From Castellaniella sp049673105 (lineage in GTDB: Bacteria > Pseudomonadota > Gammaproteobacteria > Burkholderiales > Burkholderiaceae_B), in the NCBI RefSeq assembly GCF_049673105.1, contig NZ_JBATXG010000010.1:1-34380 (forward strand): a stretch of 34,380 nucleotides of DNA, read 5' to 3'. Below are positions 26,213 to 34,312 of this stretch, piece by piece. The notes below the pieces were generated by a model that saw only the letters and a list, made by a program, of their open reading frames with translations, was not told the DNA's origin and ran no database searches. How positions within the stretch are numbered: position 1 is the first letter of the stretch; every line of letters starts with the position of its first letter. The translations under genes were made by a program, and so were the position numbers.

Positions 26213-28084
26213 ATGAATCGCTATCCTCTCTGGAAGTACCTCATCGTGCTGGCCGCCGTCCTGATCGGCGTGCTCTACACCTTGCCCAATCTTTACGGCG
26301 AATCGCCGGCCGTCCAGATCGCAGGGGCGAAAACATCGGTCAAGGTCGACCAGAACACCCTGGACAAGGCCAACCAGATTCTGCAACAGGCCAATATCCA
26401 GCCCACAGCCAGCTCCTTCGAGATGAACGGCCCTGTGGGTTCGGTGCGCTTGCGCTTTGGATCCACCGACACGCAGCTGCAGGCGAAAGACACGCTGGAA
26501 AAGGCGCTGAACACCGATCCGAAAAACCCGGATTACACGGTGGCGCTGAACCTGATGTCGGCATCGCCCAACTGGCTGACCGCCCTGGGCGCCCATCCCA
26601 TGTATCTGGGTCTGGACTTGCGCGGCGGCGTGCACTTTCTGCTGCAGGTCGACATGCAAGGCGCCCTGACCAGCCGCTACGATTCCATGGCCGGCGAAGC
26701 CCGCACCACCCTGCGCGACGCCAAGCTCACCTTCGAAGACGTGGAACGCAGCCAGCAATCCGTGCGGGCCAGCTTTGCCACTCAGGACGAGCGCGATGCC
26801 GCCGCGGACGCCCTGCGCCGCGCCATCCCGGAAATGACCTTCACGACCAGCCAGTCGGGCAATACCTGGCTGCTGGACGGCACGCTCAGCCCGGCCTCGA
26901 TCACCCAGGTGCAGAACAGCGCCCTGAAACAGAACATCCAGACCCTGCACAACCGGATCAACGAGCTGGGCGTGGCCGAACCGGTCATCCAGCAGCAAGG
27001 CGGCGACCGCATCGTGGTCCAGCTGCCCGGCGTGCAGGACGTCGCGAAAGCCAAGGAAATCCTGGGCCGCACGGCCACGCTGGAAATCCACATGGTGGAT
27101 GATTCCCCGGCATCCATGGCCGCCCTGCAATCGGGTCGCGTGCCTTTCGGGCTGGTGCGCTACACCGACCGCGATGGCCGTCCCCTGCTGCTGCGTCGCC
27201 AGGTCATTCTGACGGGCGAAAACCTGCAAGACGCCCAGCCGGGCCGCGACCAGCAGACCCAGGAACCCACCGTCAACCTGACTCTGGATTCCAAGGGCGC
27301 GCGCATCTTCCGCGACGTCACCCGCGACAACATCGGCAAACGCATGGCCATCGTGCTGTTTGAAAACGGCAAAGGCGAAGTCGTCACCGCCCCGGTGATC
27401 CGGTCCGAGATCCCCGGCGGCCAGGTGCAGATTTCCGGCAGCATGACGGCCCAGGAGGCCGCCGACGTATCCCTGCTGCTGCGCGCCGGTTCGCTGGCTG
27501 CGCCGATGCACATCATCGAAGAACGCACCATCGGCCCCAGCCTGGGCGCCGCCAACATCAAGCAGGGCTTTGACTCGACTCTGTATGGCTTCACCGCCAT
27601 CGCGATCTTCATCATCGCCTACTACCATCTGTTCGGCGTTTTCTCGACGCTGGGCTTGACCTTCAACGTGCTGTTGCTGCTGTCCGTGCTGTCCATGCTG
27701 CAGGCCACCTTGACCTTGCCCGGCATTGCCGCCGTCGCGCTGACGCTGGGCATGGCCATCGACGCCAACGTGCTGATCAACGAACGGATACGCGAAGAAC
27801 TCCGCGCGGGCCTGCCGCCCCAGCAGGCCATCCACCTGGGGTTCGACCGCGCCTGGGCGACGATTTTCGACTCCAACCTGACCAGCTTGATCGTCGGGGT
27901 GGCGCTACTGGCCTTCGGCTCCGGCCCGGTGCGCGGTTTCGCCGTGGTGCATACCATCGGCATCCTGACCTCGATGTTCTCGTCGGTGGTCGGCGTGCGC
28001 GCCCTGGCCAATCTGTACTACGGTCGCAAGCGCAAGCTGAAGTCCGTGTCGATCGGTCAGATCTGGAAACCCAATCAGGATTAA
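26213..28084 (+). CDS. Protein translocase subunit SecD
   Basis: RND-type membrane protein that, with SecF, uses the proton gradient to help complete preprotein export. It has 623 residues. A transmembrane helix at about 7-25 is followed by a large periplasmic P1 region including LGLDLRGGVHFLLQVD, VNLTLDSKGARIF and SEIPGGQVQISGSM. Five C-terminal helices follow, with IKQGFDSTLYGF and the proton-conduction motif GMAIDANVLI, whose Asp517 matches the essential Asp519 of E. coli SecD. secF starts 12 nt downstream. Confidence 0.98.
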   Translation: MNRYPLWKYLIVLAAVLIGVLYTLPNLYGESPAVQIAGAKTSVKVDQNTLDKANQILQQANIQPTASSFEMNGPVGSVRLRFGSTDTQLQAKDTLEKALNTDPKNPDYTVALNLMSASPNWLTALGAHPMYLGLDLRGGVHFLLQVDMQGALTSRYDSMAGEARTTLRDAKLTFEDVERSQQSVRASFATQDERDAAADALRRAIPEMTFTTSQSGNTWLLDGTLSPASITQVQNSALKQNIQTLHNRINELGVAEPVIQQQGGDRIVVQLPGVQDVAKAKEILGRTATLEIHMVDDSPASMAALQSGRVPFGLVRYTDRDGRPLLLRRQVILTGENLQDAQPGRDQQTQEPTVNLTLDSKGARIFRDVTRDNIGKRMAIVLFENGKGEVVTAPVIRSEIPGGQVQISGSMTAQEAADVSLLLRAGSLAAPMHIIEERTIGPSLGAANIKQGFDSTLYGFTAIAIFIIAYYHLFGVFSTLGLTFNVLLLLSVLSMLQATLTLPGIAAVALTLGMAIDANVLINERIREELRAGLPPQQAIHLGFDRAWATIFDSNLTSLIVGVALLAFGSGPVRGFAVVHTIGILTSMFSSVVGVRALANLYYGRKRKLKSVSIGQIWKPNQD

Positions 28085-28096
28085 TCAGGATTCATC

Positions 28097-29032
28097 ATGG
28101 AATTTTTCCGCATCCATCGCACCATCCCGTTCATGCGGCATGCGCTGATCCTGAACATCATCAGCCTGCTGACTTTCCTGGCCGCCGTCTTCTTCATCGC
28201 CACACGCGGCTTTCACCTGTCGATTGAATTCACCGGCGGCACGGTGATGGAAGTCCATTATTCCCAGACGGCGCCTGTGGCCGACATCCGCACCGCCATC
28301 GACGCGCTGGGCTACAAAGACTTCCAGGTGCAGAATTTCGGCACCTCGCAAGACGTGATGATCCGCCTGCCGATCCGCGCCAACGAAGACACGGCCACCC
28401 AGAGCCGCTCGGTGCTGTCCGCTTTGCAGGCCCAACATGCCGACGTGCAACTGCGCCGGGTGGAATTCGTCGGCCCGCAAGTGGGCCAGGAACTGCTGCA
28501 CAATGGTTTGATGGCGCTGCTGTTCGTGGTGGTGGGCATCATGATCTACCTGGCCATCCGCTTCGAATGGAAACTGGCGGCTTCGTGCGCGATCGCCAAC
28601 TTGCACGACGTGGTGATCATCCTGGGCTTCTTTGCCTTCTTCCAGTGGGAATTCTCGCTCTCGGTGCTAGCCGGGGTGCTGGCCGTGCTGGGGTATTCGG
28701 TGAACGAATCCGTGGTGGTGATGGACCGGATCCGCGAGAACTTCCGCAAGATGCGCAAGGCATCCGTGCGGGAAATCATCAACCTGTCCATCACGCAGAA
28801 CATTTCCCGCACCATCATCACGCACGGCTCGACGCAGATGATGGTGCTGTCGATGTTCTTCTTCGGCGGCCCCACCCTGCATAATTTTTCCCTGGCCCTG
28901 ACCATCGGGATCTGGTTCGGGATCTACTCGTCCGTGTTCGTGGCCGCCGCCCTGGCCATGTGGATGGGCATCCAGCGCGAAGACCTGGTCAAGCACGTCA
29001 AAAAAGAAGGCACAGAAGTGGAATTGGGATGA
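28097..29032 (+). CDS. Protein translocase subunit SecF
   Basis: Partner of SecD, 311 residues. A first helix at about 16-34 is followed by the periplasmic GFHLSIEFTGGTVMEVHY motif, and then five membrane helices in the C-terminal half. Conserved SecF segments: VGQELLHNGLMALLFVVVGIM, LHDVVIILGFF and GYSVNESVVVMDRIRENFRKM. The length and motif order are normal. It ends the queA-tgt-yajC-secDF run and is followed immediately by palindromic repeats. Confidence 0.98.
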   Translation: MEFFRIHRTIPFMRHALILNIISLLTFLAAVFFIATRGFHLSIEFTGGTVMEVHYSQTAPVADIRTAIDALGYKDFQVQNFGTSQDVMIRLPIRANEDTATQSRSVLSALQAQHADVQLRRVEFVGPQVGQELLHNGLMALLFVVVGIMIYLAIRFEWKLAASCAIANLHDVVIILGFFAFFQWEFSLSVLAGVLAVLGYSVNESVVVMDRIRENFRKMRKASVREIINLSITQNISRTIITHGSTQMMVLSMFFFGGPTLHNFSLALTIGIWFGIYSSVFVAAALAMWMGIQREDLVKHVKKEGTEVELG

Positions 29033-29040
29033 GGCCGGAC

Positions 29041-29068
29041 ATAGACAGGTCCCTGCGGACCTGTCTAT
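29041..29068 (+). terminator. Strong hairpin 9 nt after secF
   Basis: A perfect 12-bp stem with a CTGC loop begins 9 nt after the secF stop. It lacks a U-run, so it may protect the 3' end of the secDF message or act as a Rho-dependent end rather than an intrinsic terminator. Confidence 0.4.
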
Positions 29069-29199
29069 GCCTGCCGAATCGGAGCGGCCTGCAGGCCGCG
29101 ATGTGGGGGAGATCGCCCCCTCGGTAAAGGCCCCTGCGGGCCTTTACGTGCCAGTTTCATCGGAGCGGCCTGCAGGCCGCGACGTGGGAGGGATCGCCC
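29041..29199. repeat. Two-unit 81-bp tandem palindromic (REP/BIME-like) element
   Basis: Each unit has a variable hairpin and a conserved palindromic module. Hairpins: 29041-29068 (12-bp stem, ATAGACAGGTCC arm) and 29124-29147 (10-bp stem, GTAAAGGCCC arm), both with the tetraloop CTGC. Modules: 29078-29118 and 29159-29199, about 41 bp with three mismatches, each containing the 16-bp palindrome GCGGCCTGCAGGCCGC. Offsets of hairpins and modules are both exactly 81 bp. It fills the gap between secF and the CopC-like gene. No REP-associated transposase (RAYT) is in the window. Confidence 0.85.
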
Positions 29200-29210
29200 A
29201 CCTGGGGGAT

Positions 29211-29849
29211 CTACCGCCCCATCACCCATCGCCCCAGCATCACCGCCCCCAACACCGCCAGCGCCCCCGTGCACGCCACAGGCGCCACCCACCCGCCGCC
29301 CATCCCCCAGAGCGCCACGACGCGATCCAGTTGATAACCGGTGGCCAACAGCCCCGTACCGATCAAACCCAGCGTCGCCGACATGAACTGCAGCCGGAAC
29401 AACATCAAGGCCACGGCTGCCGCCAGCAGCACAATCGCCGCCAGCCACAGAGCAGCATCCCGTAAGGGCACGGGCGCGGACGGCCACAGCCGGTCCAGGA
29501 TGCCGGGTGCTTTCACCTGAAAGCCCAGCGAACCGGATGCCTCGCCGCCGGCAATGGCACGCACTTGCCAATTCAGGGCGTAGACGCCATACACCGCCTC
29601 GGCAGATACCGGAACAGGCACGCGGATTTCCGCGCCTGCATCGCGAATGGCATACAAAGGCTGCGCCTGTCCCTGCGGGTCGACCAGATCGATCAGATTC
29701 ACTCTGACAGGCTCGCTAAAAACCAGAGAAATTTCCGCCGGCGGCTGCGCCAGCATCCCCCCCGATGGCAGGGAGGTCGCCACCAGCATGATGTTTCCCC
29801 AGGAGAACGGTGAGCACAGCAGCAGGCAGGCGGCAAGAAATGACTTCAC
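29211..29849 (-). CDS. CopC-like domain protein with C-terminal membrane helices
   Basis: 212 residues if started at the GTG at 29849, giving a clean signal sequence (KSFLAACLLLCSPFSWG); a longer frame to 29930 gives no better start, and no strong ribosome site is visible. Residues about 20-110 resemble the CopC beta-sandwich (LVATSLPSGGMLAQPPAEIS, FSEPV, YALNWQV). Canonical Cu(II) ligands appear absent: the expected N-terminal His is Asn, and the D-x-H motif before the last strand reads AGGEAS. Three hydrophobic helices follow (about 124-144, 150-168, 186-205), like part of a CopD region. It is divergent from sorAB; a linked role is inference. Confidence 0.65.
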   Translation of the reverse strand: MKSFLAACLLLCSPFSWGNIMLVATSLPSGGMLAQPPAEISLVFSEPVRVNLIDLVDPQGQAQPLYAIRDAGAEIRVPVPVSAEAVYGVYALNWQVRAIAGGEASGSLGFQVKAPGILDRLWPSAPVPLRDAALWLAAIVLLAAAVALMLFRLQFMSATLGLIGTGLLATGYQLDRVVALWGMGGGWVAPVACTGALAVLGAVMLGRWVMGR

Positions 29850-29963
29850 GACATGGATTTCAGCGACAGGATGTGCGCAGTATAGGGCCTTCCGTGTATC
29901 GACCGCGCAGGGCCGGCCTTTCGCCCACATTCGCCCTGTTCCCAGGCATCACGCACCGATGTT

Positions 29964-29993
29964 TTGGACTTCAACAGTTGAAGCAGTTATAAA
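29964..29993 (+). promoter_or_regulatory. Candidate sorAB promoter with spacer palindrome
   Basis: TTGGAC (29964-29969), an 18-nt spacer and TATAAA (29988-29993) lie 43 nt before the sorA ATG in an AT-rich patch. A perfect palindrome CTTCAA-CAG-TTGAAG (29969-29983) fills most of the spacer and would be well placed as an operator. A second, weaker repeat ACATTA/TAATGT (29995-30013 region) lies downstream of the -10. Confidence 0.5.
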
Positions 29994-30035
29994 GACATTA
30001 TTAAAAGTAATGTTGTTGACCCTGGAGGAGCTGTC

Positions 30036-31271
30036 ATGCAAAACCCCGACCTACAAGATCCCACCCGACGCCGGGCGCTACTGACCGGAAGCGGTCTCGC
30101 CGCTCTGGCCGCCGTCCCAGGCGCATCCTGGGCGGACGGCGTGCGCACCGACCCGCCGGCCAAGGCGACCGCCGCCGGTGGCAAGGCCCTGCCGGAATAC
30201 GCCGCCTGGAAAGATGCGGATGCGATGATCGTCCACAGCGCCAACACCATCGAACTGCGCCGTCAGGATTTCGGCCACAGCACGCTGACGCCCAGCAATC
30301 GCCTGTATGTGCGGAACAACCTCAACCCGCCTGCAGCCGATATCATGAAGGACGCAGATGCCTGGACGCTGGAAATCTCGGGCGTGGCCAAGCCTGCCAA
30401 ACTGACTGTCGCAGACCTCAAGCGCCTGGGCCTGACGGCCGTCACGATGGTGCTGCAATGTTCAGGCAATGGCCGCGCCTGGTTTCCCCACAAACCCAGC
30501 GGCACCCAGTGGACGGTCGGCGCAGCGGGCTGTGTGGTGTTCGCCGGCGTCCCGGTCAAAGACGTCATCAAGGCCTGTGGCGGCGTAGCAGGCGACATGA
30601 AATACATGACCGGCACGGGCGGTGAAACCCTGCCCGAAGGCCTGGACCCCAAGACCGTGATGGTCGAACGCTCCGTGCCGCTGGCAGCCATGGAAGACGC
30701 GATCCTGGCCTGGGAGCTGAACGGCGAACCTCTGCCTCTGGCCCACGGCGGCCCCTTGCGCATGATCGTGCCGGGTTATATGGGCGTGAACAACGTCAAA
30801 TACATCAAGCACCTGGCGATGACGGCGGAACAGTCCCCCGCCAAGATCCAGCAAAGCAGTTACCGGTTTTCCGCCGTGGGAGAAAAAGGCGGCCCCGATC
30901 ATCCCTCCATCTGGGAAATGCCGGTCAACTCCTGGATTACCTCGCCCTTTGACCCCGCCCAGCCGGTTCCCGCCGGTCGGGTGCAGATCACAGGCGTCGG
31001 CCTGGGAGGATTCCATGCCCTCAAGGGGGTGGAAATTTCCATCGACGGCGGCAAGACCTGGCAAGCGGCCCAGGAATTTGGCCCCGACATGGGCCGTTAT
31101 GCCTGGCGCACCTTTGTGCTGGGCGTGGATCTGAAGCCTGGCAAATATCAGATCGCCAGCCGGGCGACCAACGACCACGGGGATGTCCAACCCAAGGAGC
31201 GCCAGGAAAACAACCGTGGATACAACAATAACAGCTGGCTGGATCACAGCATCGAACTGGAGGTCGTCTGA
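30036..31271 (+). CDS. Sulfite dehydrogenase molybdopterin subunit (SorA-like)
   Basis: Periplasmic molybdenum enzyme of the sulfite-oxidase family, oxidising sulfite to sulfate. It has 411 residues. The Tat signal is TRRRALLTGSGLAALAAVPG, with likely cleavage after ASWA (about 33), needed because the cofactor is inserted before export. The Mo-coordinating Cys142 is in VLQCSGNGRAWF. Other family segments: GAAGCVVFAGVPVKDVI, ILAWELNGEPLPLAHGGPLR, VPGYMGVNNVKYIKHL, and the C-terminal dimerisation domain from about 285. GGAGGAG precedes the ATG. The next gene encodes a monoheme cytochrome, as in sorAB. SoxC is the main alternative, but the small monoheme partner favours SorA. Confidence 0.88.
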   Translation: MQNPDLQDPTRRRALLTGSGLAALAAVPGASWADGVRTDPPAKATAAGGKALPEYAAWKDADAMIVHSANTIELRRQDFGHSTLTPSNRLYVRNNLNPPAADIMKDADAWTLEISGVAKPAKLTVADLKRLGLTAVTMVLQCSGNGRAWFPHKPSGTQWTVGAAGCVVFAGVPVKDVIKACGGVAGDMKYMTGTGGETLPEGLDPKTVMVERSVPLAAMEDAILAWELNGEPLPLAHGGPLRMIVPGYMGVNNVKYIKHLAMTAEQSPAKIQQSSYRFSAVGEKGGPDHPSIWEMPVNSWITSPFDPAQPVPAGRVQITGVGLGGFHALKGVEISIDGGKTWQAAQEFGPDMGRYAWRTFVLGVDLKPGKYQIASRATNDHGDVQPKERQENNRGYNNNSWLDHSIELEVV

Positions 31272-31284
31272 AGTGAAGGGTTTC

Positions 31285-31620
31285 ATGCTGAAGTCGAAAC
31301 ACGGCATTGCTCTGGCGCTGACATGCGGCGCACTGGCCGCCGCCCCGGTGCTGGCCGCGGACAATGCCACCCTGGAAGAGGGCAAAACCCTGTTCCAGAA
31401 AGGCGCCGTCCCCGCCTGTGCGGTCTGCCACACCCTGCAGGACGCCGGAGCCAGCGGAGACATCGGTCCGGACCTGGATGAACTGCAGCCCAACAAGGAT
31501 CAGATCCTGGCCGTGCTGCGCGACGGGTCCGGCCCCATGCCCTCGTTCGCAGAAAGCCTGAGCGAAGAGCAGCGCCAGGCAGTCGCCGACTACGTCGTCC
31601 ACGCGACCCACCCGCAGTGA
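31285..31620 (+). CDS. Monoheme cytochrome c subunit of sulfite dehydrogenase (SorB-like)
   Basis: Small class I cytochrome c, 111 residues from the ATG at 31285 (GAAGGG upstream); a GTG at 31273 with GGAGG is an alternative that would lengthen the signal by four residues. The signal peptide is GIALALTCGALAAAPVLA, with cleavage near residue 24, giving a mature protein of about 87 residues, close to known SorB. The heme site is Cys45-A-V-Cys48-His49, and the likely axial Met85 is in GPMPSF. It would carry electrons from SorA to the respiratory cytochrome c pool. It follows sorA by 13 nt. Confidence 0.87.
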   Translation: MLKSKHGIALALTCGALAAAPVLAADNATLEEGKTLFQKGAVPACAVCHTLQDAGASGDIGPDLDELQPNKDQILAVLRDGSGPMPSFAESLSEEQRQAVADYVVHATHPQ

Positions 31621-31637
31621 TCCAGGCGCACTGAGCC

Positions 31638-31670
31638 ACCGGACGTCCTTCCCCGCGAAGGTCGTCCGGT
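31638..31670 (+). terminator. Terminator-like hairpin after sorB
   Basis: ACCGGACGTCCTT (31638-31650) pairs with AAGGTCGTCCGGT (31658-31670) with one mismatch around a 7-nt loop, 17 nt after the sorB stop. The following CGCTTTCC holds only three T residues. It probably ends the sorAB transcript. Confidence 0.5.
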
Positions 31671-31805
31671 CGCTTTCCAGGCGCTGGACAGCGCTGCGCC
31701 CAGGCCGCGCCGGCGAGGCGGGCCACCCACAGACATGTGCAGTAAAATGGCGGATTACCCATCACCGACCGCCCCCGGGATATAAACCCGCCCCGGCGAC
31801 CTGCC
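31671..31805 (+). other. sorB-miaB spacer, miaB leader
   Basis: 135 nt of GC-rich sequence between the sorB hairpin and miaB. I see no gene and no strong promoter; CAGTAAAATGG at 31740-31750 contains a TAAAAT that could serve as a -10 for miaB, without a convincing -35. Confidence 0.3.
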
Positions 31806-33293
31806 ATGCAAGAAACCCCCATGCGACGCCCCGGCGTCATCCCCGCTTCCCGCGAATCCGCCGAACATCTGCAAGACCAGGCCTGGCGCCAGGCGCAGGA
31901 TGAAACCCTGGCCGGCCTGCTGCAGCCCATGGAACCCGATCAGCATAAAAAATTGTTCATCCGCACCTTTGGCTGCCAGATGAACGAATACGATTCGGAA
32001 AAAATGGTCGACATTCTGCGCGCCGCCAAAGGCGTCGAGCTGACCGATACGCCGGACGATGCCGATATCATCCTGTTCAATACCTGTTCGGTGCGCGAAA
32101 AAGCTCAGGAAAAAGTCTTTTCCGATCTGGGGCGTGTCCAGCACCTGAAGCAGAGCAAGCCGCATCTGGTGATCGGCGTGGGCGGCTGTGTGGCCAGCCA
32201 GGAAGGCGAGGCCATCGTGCGCCGCGCGCCCTACGTCGACGTGGTGTTCGGCCCGCAGACCCTGCATCGTCTGCCGGAACTGATCGCCCGGCGCCAGGCC
32301 ACCGGCAAATCCCAGGTGGACATTTCCTTTCCGCTGATCGAGAAATTCGATGCACTGCCGCCCGCCCGGGTGGAAGGCCCGTCCGCCTTCGTTTCCATCA
32401 TGGAAGGCTGCAGCAAATACTGCAGTTTCTGTGTGGTGCCCTATACGCGCGGGGCGGAAGTATCCCGCCCATTCGACGACGTGCTGACCGAGATCGCCGA
32501 CCTGGCTGACCAAGGGGTGCGCGAAGTCACGCTGCTGGGCCAGAACGTCAACGCCTACCGAGGCCCCACCGGGGAATCCGGCGACATCGCCGATTTCGCC
32601 ATGCTGCTGGATTATGTCCACGACATCCCCGGCATCGAGCGCATCCGTTACACAACGTCCCACCCCAAGGAAATGACCGCCCGCCTGATCGAAGCGCACG
32701 GGCGCCTGCCTAAGCTGGTGCCGTTCCTGCACCTGCCGGTACAGGCCGGCAGCGACCGCGTGCTGGCGGCCATGAAGCGCGGCTACACCGCGCTGGAATA
32801 CAAGTCCATCATCCGCCGCCTGAAAGCCGTGCGGCCCGACATGACGCTGTCCTCGGACTTCATCATCGGCTTTCCCGGCGAAACCGAAGACGATTTCCAG
32901 AAAACGATGGATCTGGTGCGCCAGGTGGGCTTCGATCAGTCGTTCTCCTTTGTCTATTCCAAACGTCCCGGCACCCCGGCAGCCGATCTGGACGATCCCG
33001 TTTCCCAAGAAGAAAAACTGGATCGCCTGCATCGCCTGCAGACGCTCATCAACGAGCAGGCCGCCGCCTACAGCCAGGCCATGGTCGGCAGCATTCAACG
33101 CCTGCTGATCGAAGGGCCCTCGAAAAAAGATCCCCATGACATGAAAGGCCGTACGGAAAACAACCGCATCGTCAATTTCGCAGGCCAGCCGCGCCTGATC
33201 GGCCAGATGGTGGACGTGCGCATCACGCAGGCCCTGAGCAACACGCTGCGGGGCGAAATCGTCACCACAGAAACCGACTTGGTGAACGCATGA
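31806..33293 (+). CDS. tRNA-2-methylthio-N6-dimethylallyladenosine synthase MiaB
   Basis: Radical-SAM methylthiotransferase modifying i6A37 in tRNAs. It has 495 residues. The N-terminal UPF0004 domain has the three cluster cysteines: Cys57 (FGCQMNEYD), Cys94 (FNTCSVREKA) and Cys128 (VGGCVASQEG). The radical-SAM motif is Cys202-x3-Cys206-x2-Cys209 (EGCSKYCSFCVVPYTRG), and a C-terminal TRAM domain starts near QRLLIEG. About 45 residues precede the usual family start at KLFIRTFGCQMN, so the start may be further in (an ATG at 31929 is in frame). None of the candidate starts has a strong ribosome site. The stop overlaps ybeZ (ATGA). Confidence 0.97.
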   Translation: MQETPMRRPGVIPASRESAEHLQDQAWRQAQDETLAGLLQPMEPDQHKKLFIRTFGCQMNEYDSEKMVDILRAAKGVELTDTPDDADIILFNTCSVREKAQEKVFSDLGRVQHLKQSKPHLVIGVGGCVASQEGEAIVRRAPYVDVVFGPQTLHRLPELIARRQATGKSQVDISFPLIEKFDALPPARVEGPSAFVSIMEGCSKYCSFCVVPYTRGAEVSRPFDDVLTEIADLADQGVREVTLLGQNVNAYRGPTGESGDIADFAMLLDYVHDIPGIERIRYTTSHPKEMTARLIEAHGRLPKLVPFLHLPVQAGSDRVLAAMKRGYTALEYKSIIRRLKAVRPDMTLSSDFIIGFPGETEDDFQKTMDLVRQVGFDQSFSFVYSKRPGTPAADLDDPVSQEEKLDRLHRLQTLINEQAAAYSQAMVGSIQRLLIEGPSKKDPHDMKGRTENNRIVNFAGQPRLIGQMVDVRITQALSNTLRGEIVTTETDLVNA

Positions 33294-34312
33294 CGACATC
33301 CCGCGCGACGTCCCCCGGCAGCCCTCGCCCCCTGTCGATCCAACTGACAGGCGACAACACGCAACTGGCCAATCTGTGCGGCCCGCTGGACGAAAACCTG
33401 CGTCAGATCGCACAAACCTACGATGTCAGCATCAGCCGGCGCGGCAACCGCTTCAGCGTACGCGGCAGTCGCGCCCGCGAAGCCGGTCAGGCGCTGCGCT
33501 GGTTTCATGAACACTCGGCGCACAAGCCCCTGACGCTCGATGCCTTGCAACTGGGCCTGGTCGAGCTGAGCAGCCGCGGCACCGCCCCCATTCAAGGCAA
33601 GGACGCGCGCCCCGAGCTGCCCGAGTTGCCCCCCGTGGACGAGGACGGCATCAGTCTGCGCACCCGCAAAGCCGATCTGCGTCCGCGCACACCGCGCCAG
33701 CGCGACTACCTGAACGCCATTCTCAAGCATGATGTCACGTTCGGTGTCGGCCCCGCCGGGACCGGCAAGACCTGGCTGGCCGTCGCCTGCGCCATCGACG
33801 CGCTGGAGCGCGAATCCGTAACCCGACTGGTGCTGACCCGCCCCGCCGTTGAAGCGGGCGAGCGACTCGGCTTCCTGCCCGGCGATCTGGTGCAAAAGGT
33901 CGATCCCTACCTGCGCCCCCTGTACGACGCGCTCTACGATCTGCTGGGCTTTGAAAAGACCCAACGTTTCTTCGAAAAGCAGACCATCGAGATCGCGCCG
34001 CTGGCCTATATGCGCGGGCGCACCTTGAACCACGCCTTCATCATCCTGGACGAGGCCCAGAACACCACGCCGGAACAGATGAAGATGTTCCTGACCCGTA
34101 TTGGTTTCGGCAGCAAAGCCGTGATCAACGGCGATCCGTCTCAGGTTGACCTGCCCAGGGGCCAGCAAAGCGGGCTGTTGCATGCGCTGGATGTCCTGGA
34201 CGACGTGCCGGGCATCGCCCAGACGCGCTTCACCAGCCGCGACGTCGTGCGCCATCCCTTGGTGGCCCGCATCGTCGACGCCTACGAACAGGCAGGGGAT
34301 CATGTATCCTGA
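33290..34312 (+). CDS. PhoH-like ATPase YbeZ
   Basis: Cytoplasmic PhoH-family NTPase, 340 residues, thought to work with YbeY in RNA metabolism. An N-terminal KH-like region (about 15-75) precedes the PhoH domain. Walker A is GPAGTGKT (154-161), and Walker B with its following segment is FIILDEAQNTTPEQMK. RIGFGSKAVINGDPSQVDLP is diagnostic. It overlaps miaB by 4 nt and ybeY by 11 nt, the common miaB-ybeZ-ybeY operon. Confidence 0.96.
   Translation: MTTSRATSPGSPRPLSIQLTGDNTQLANLCGPLDENLRQIAQTYDVSISRRGNRFSVRGSRAREAGQALRWFHEHSAHKPLTLDALQLGLVELSSRGTAPIQGKDARPELPELPPVDEDGISLRTRKADLRPRTPRQRDYLNAILKHDVTFGVGPAGTGKTWLAVACAIDALERESVTRLVLTRPAVEAGERLGFLPGDLVQKVDPYLRPLYDALYDLLGFEKTQRFFEKQTIEIAPLAYMRGRTLNHAFIILDEAQNTTPEQMKMFLTRIGFGSKAVINGDPSQVDLPRGQQSGLLHALDVLDDVPGIAQTRFTSRDVVRHPLVARIVDAYEQAGDHVS

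Noticed and set aside
26135..27835. Long minus-strand open frame opposite secD
   Set aside because: Composition (Gly, His, Gln rich) and lack of any motif mark it as a shadow of secD.
29041..29199. Repeats after secF as a CRISPR array
   Set aside because: There are only two units, the repeated modules are long and palindromic, and the intervening sequence is a structured hairpin rather than a spacer; no cas genes are present.
31755..33413. Long minus-strand open frame opposite miaB
   Set aside because: No motif, and it overlaps miaB, which has all its iron-sulfur cysteines; it is a reading-frame shadow.
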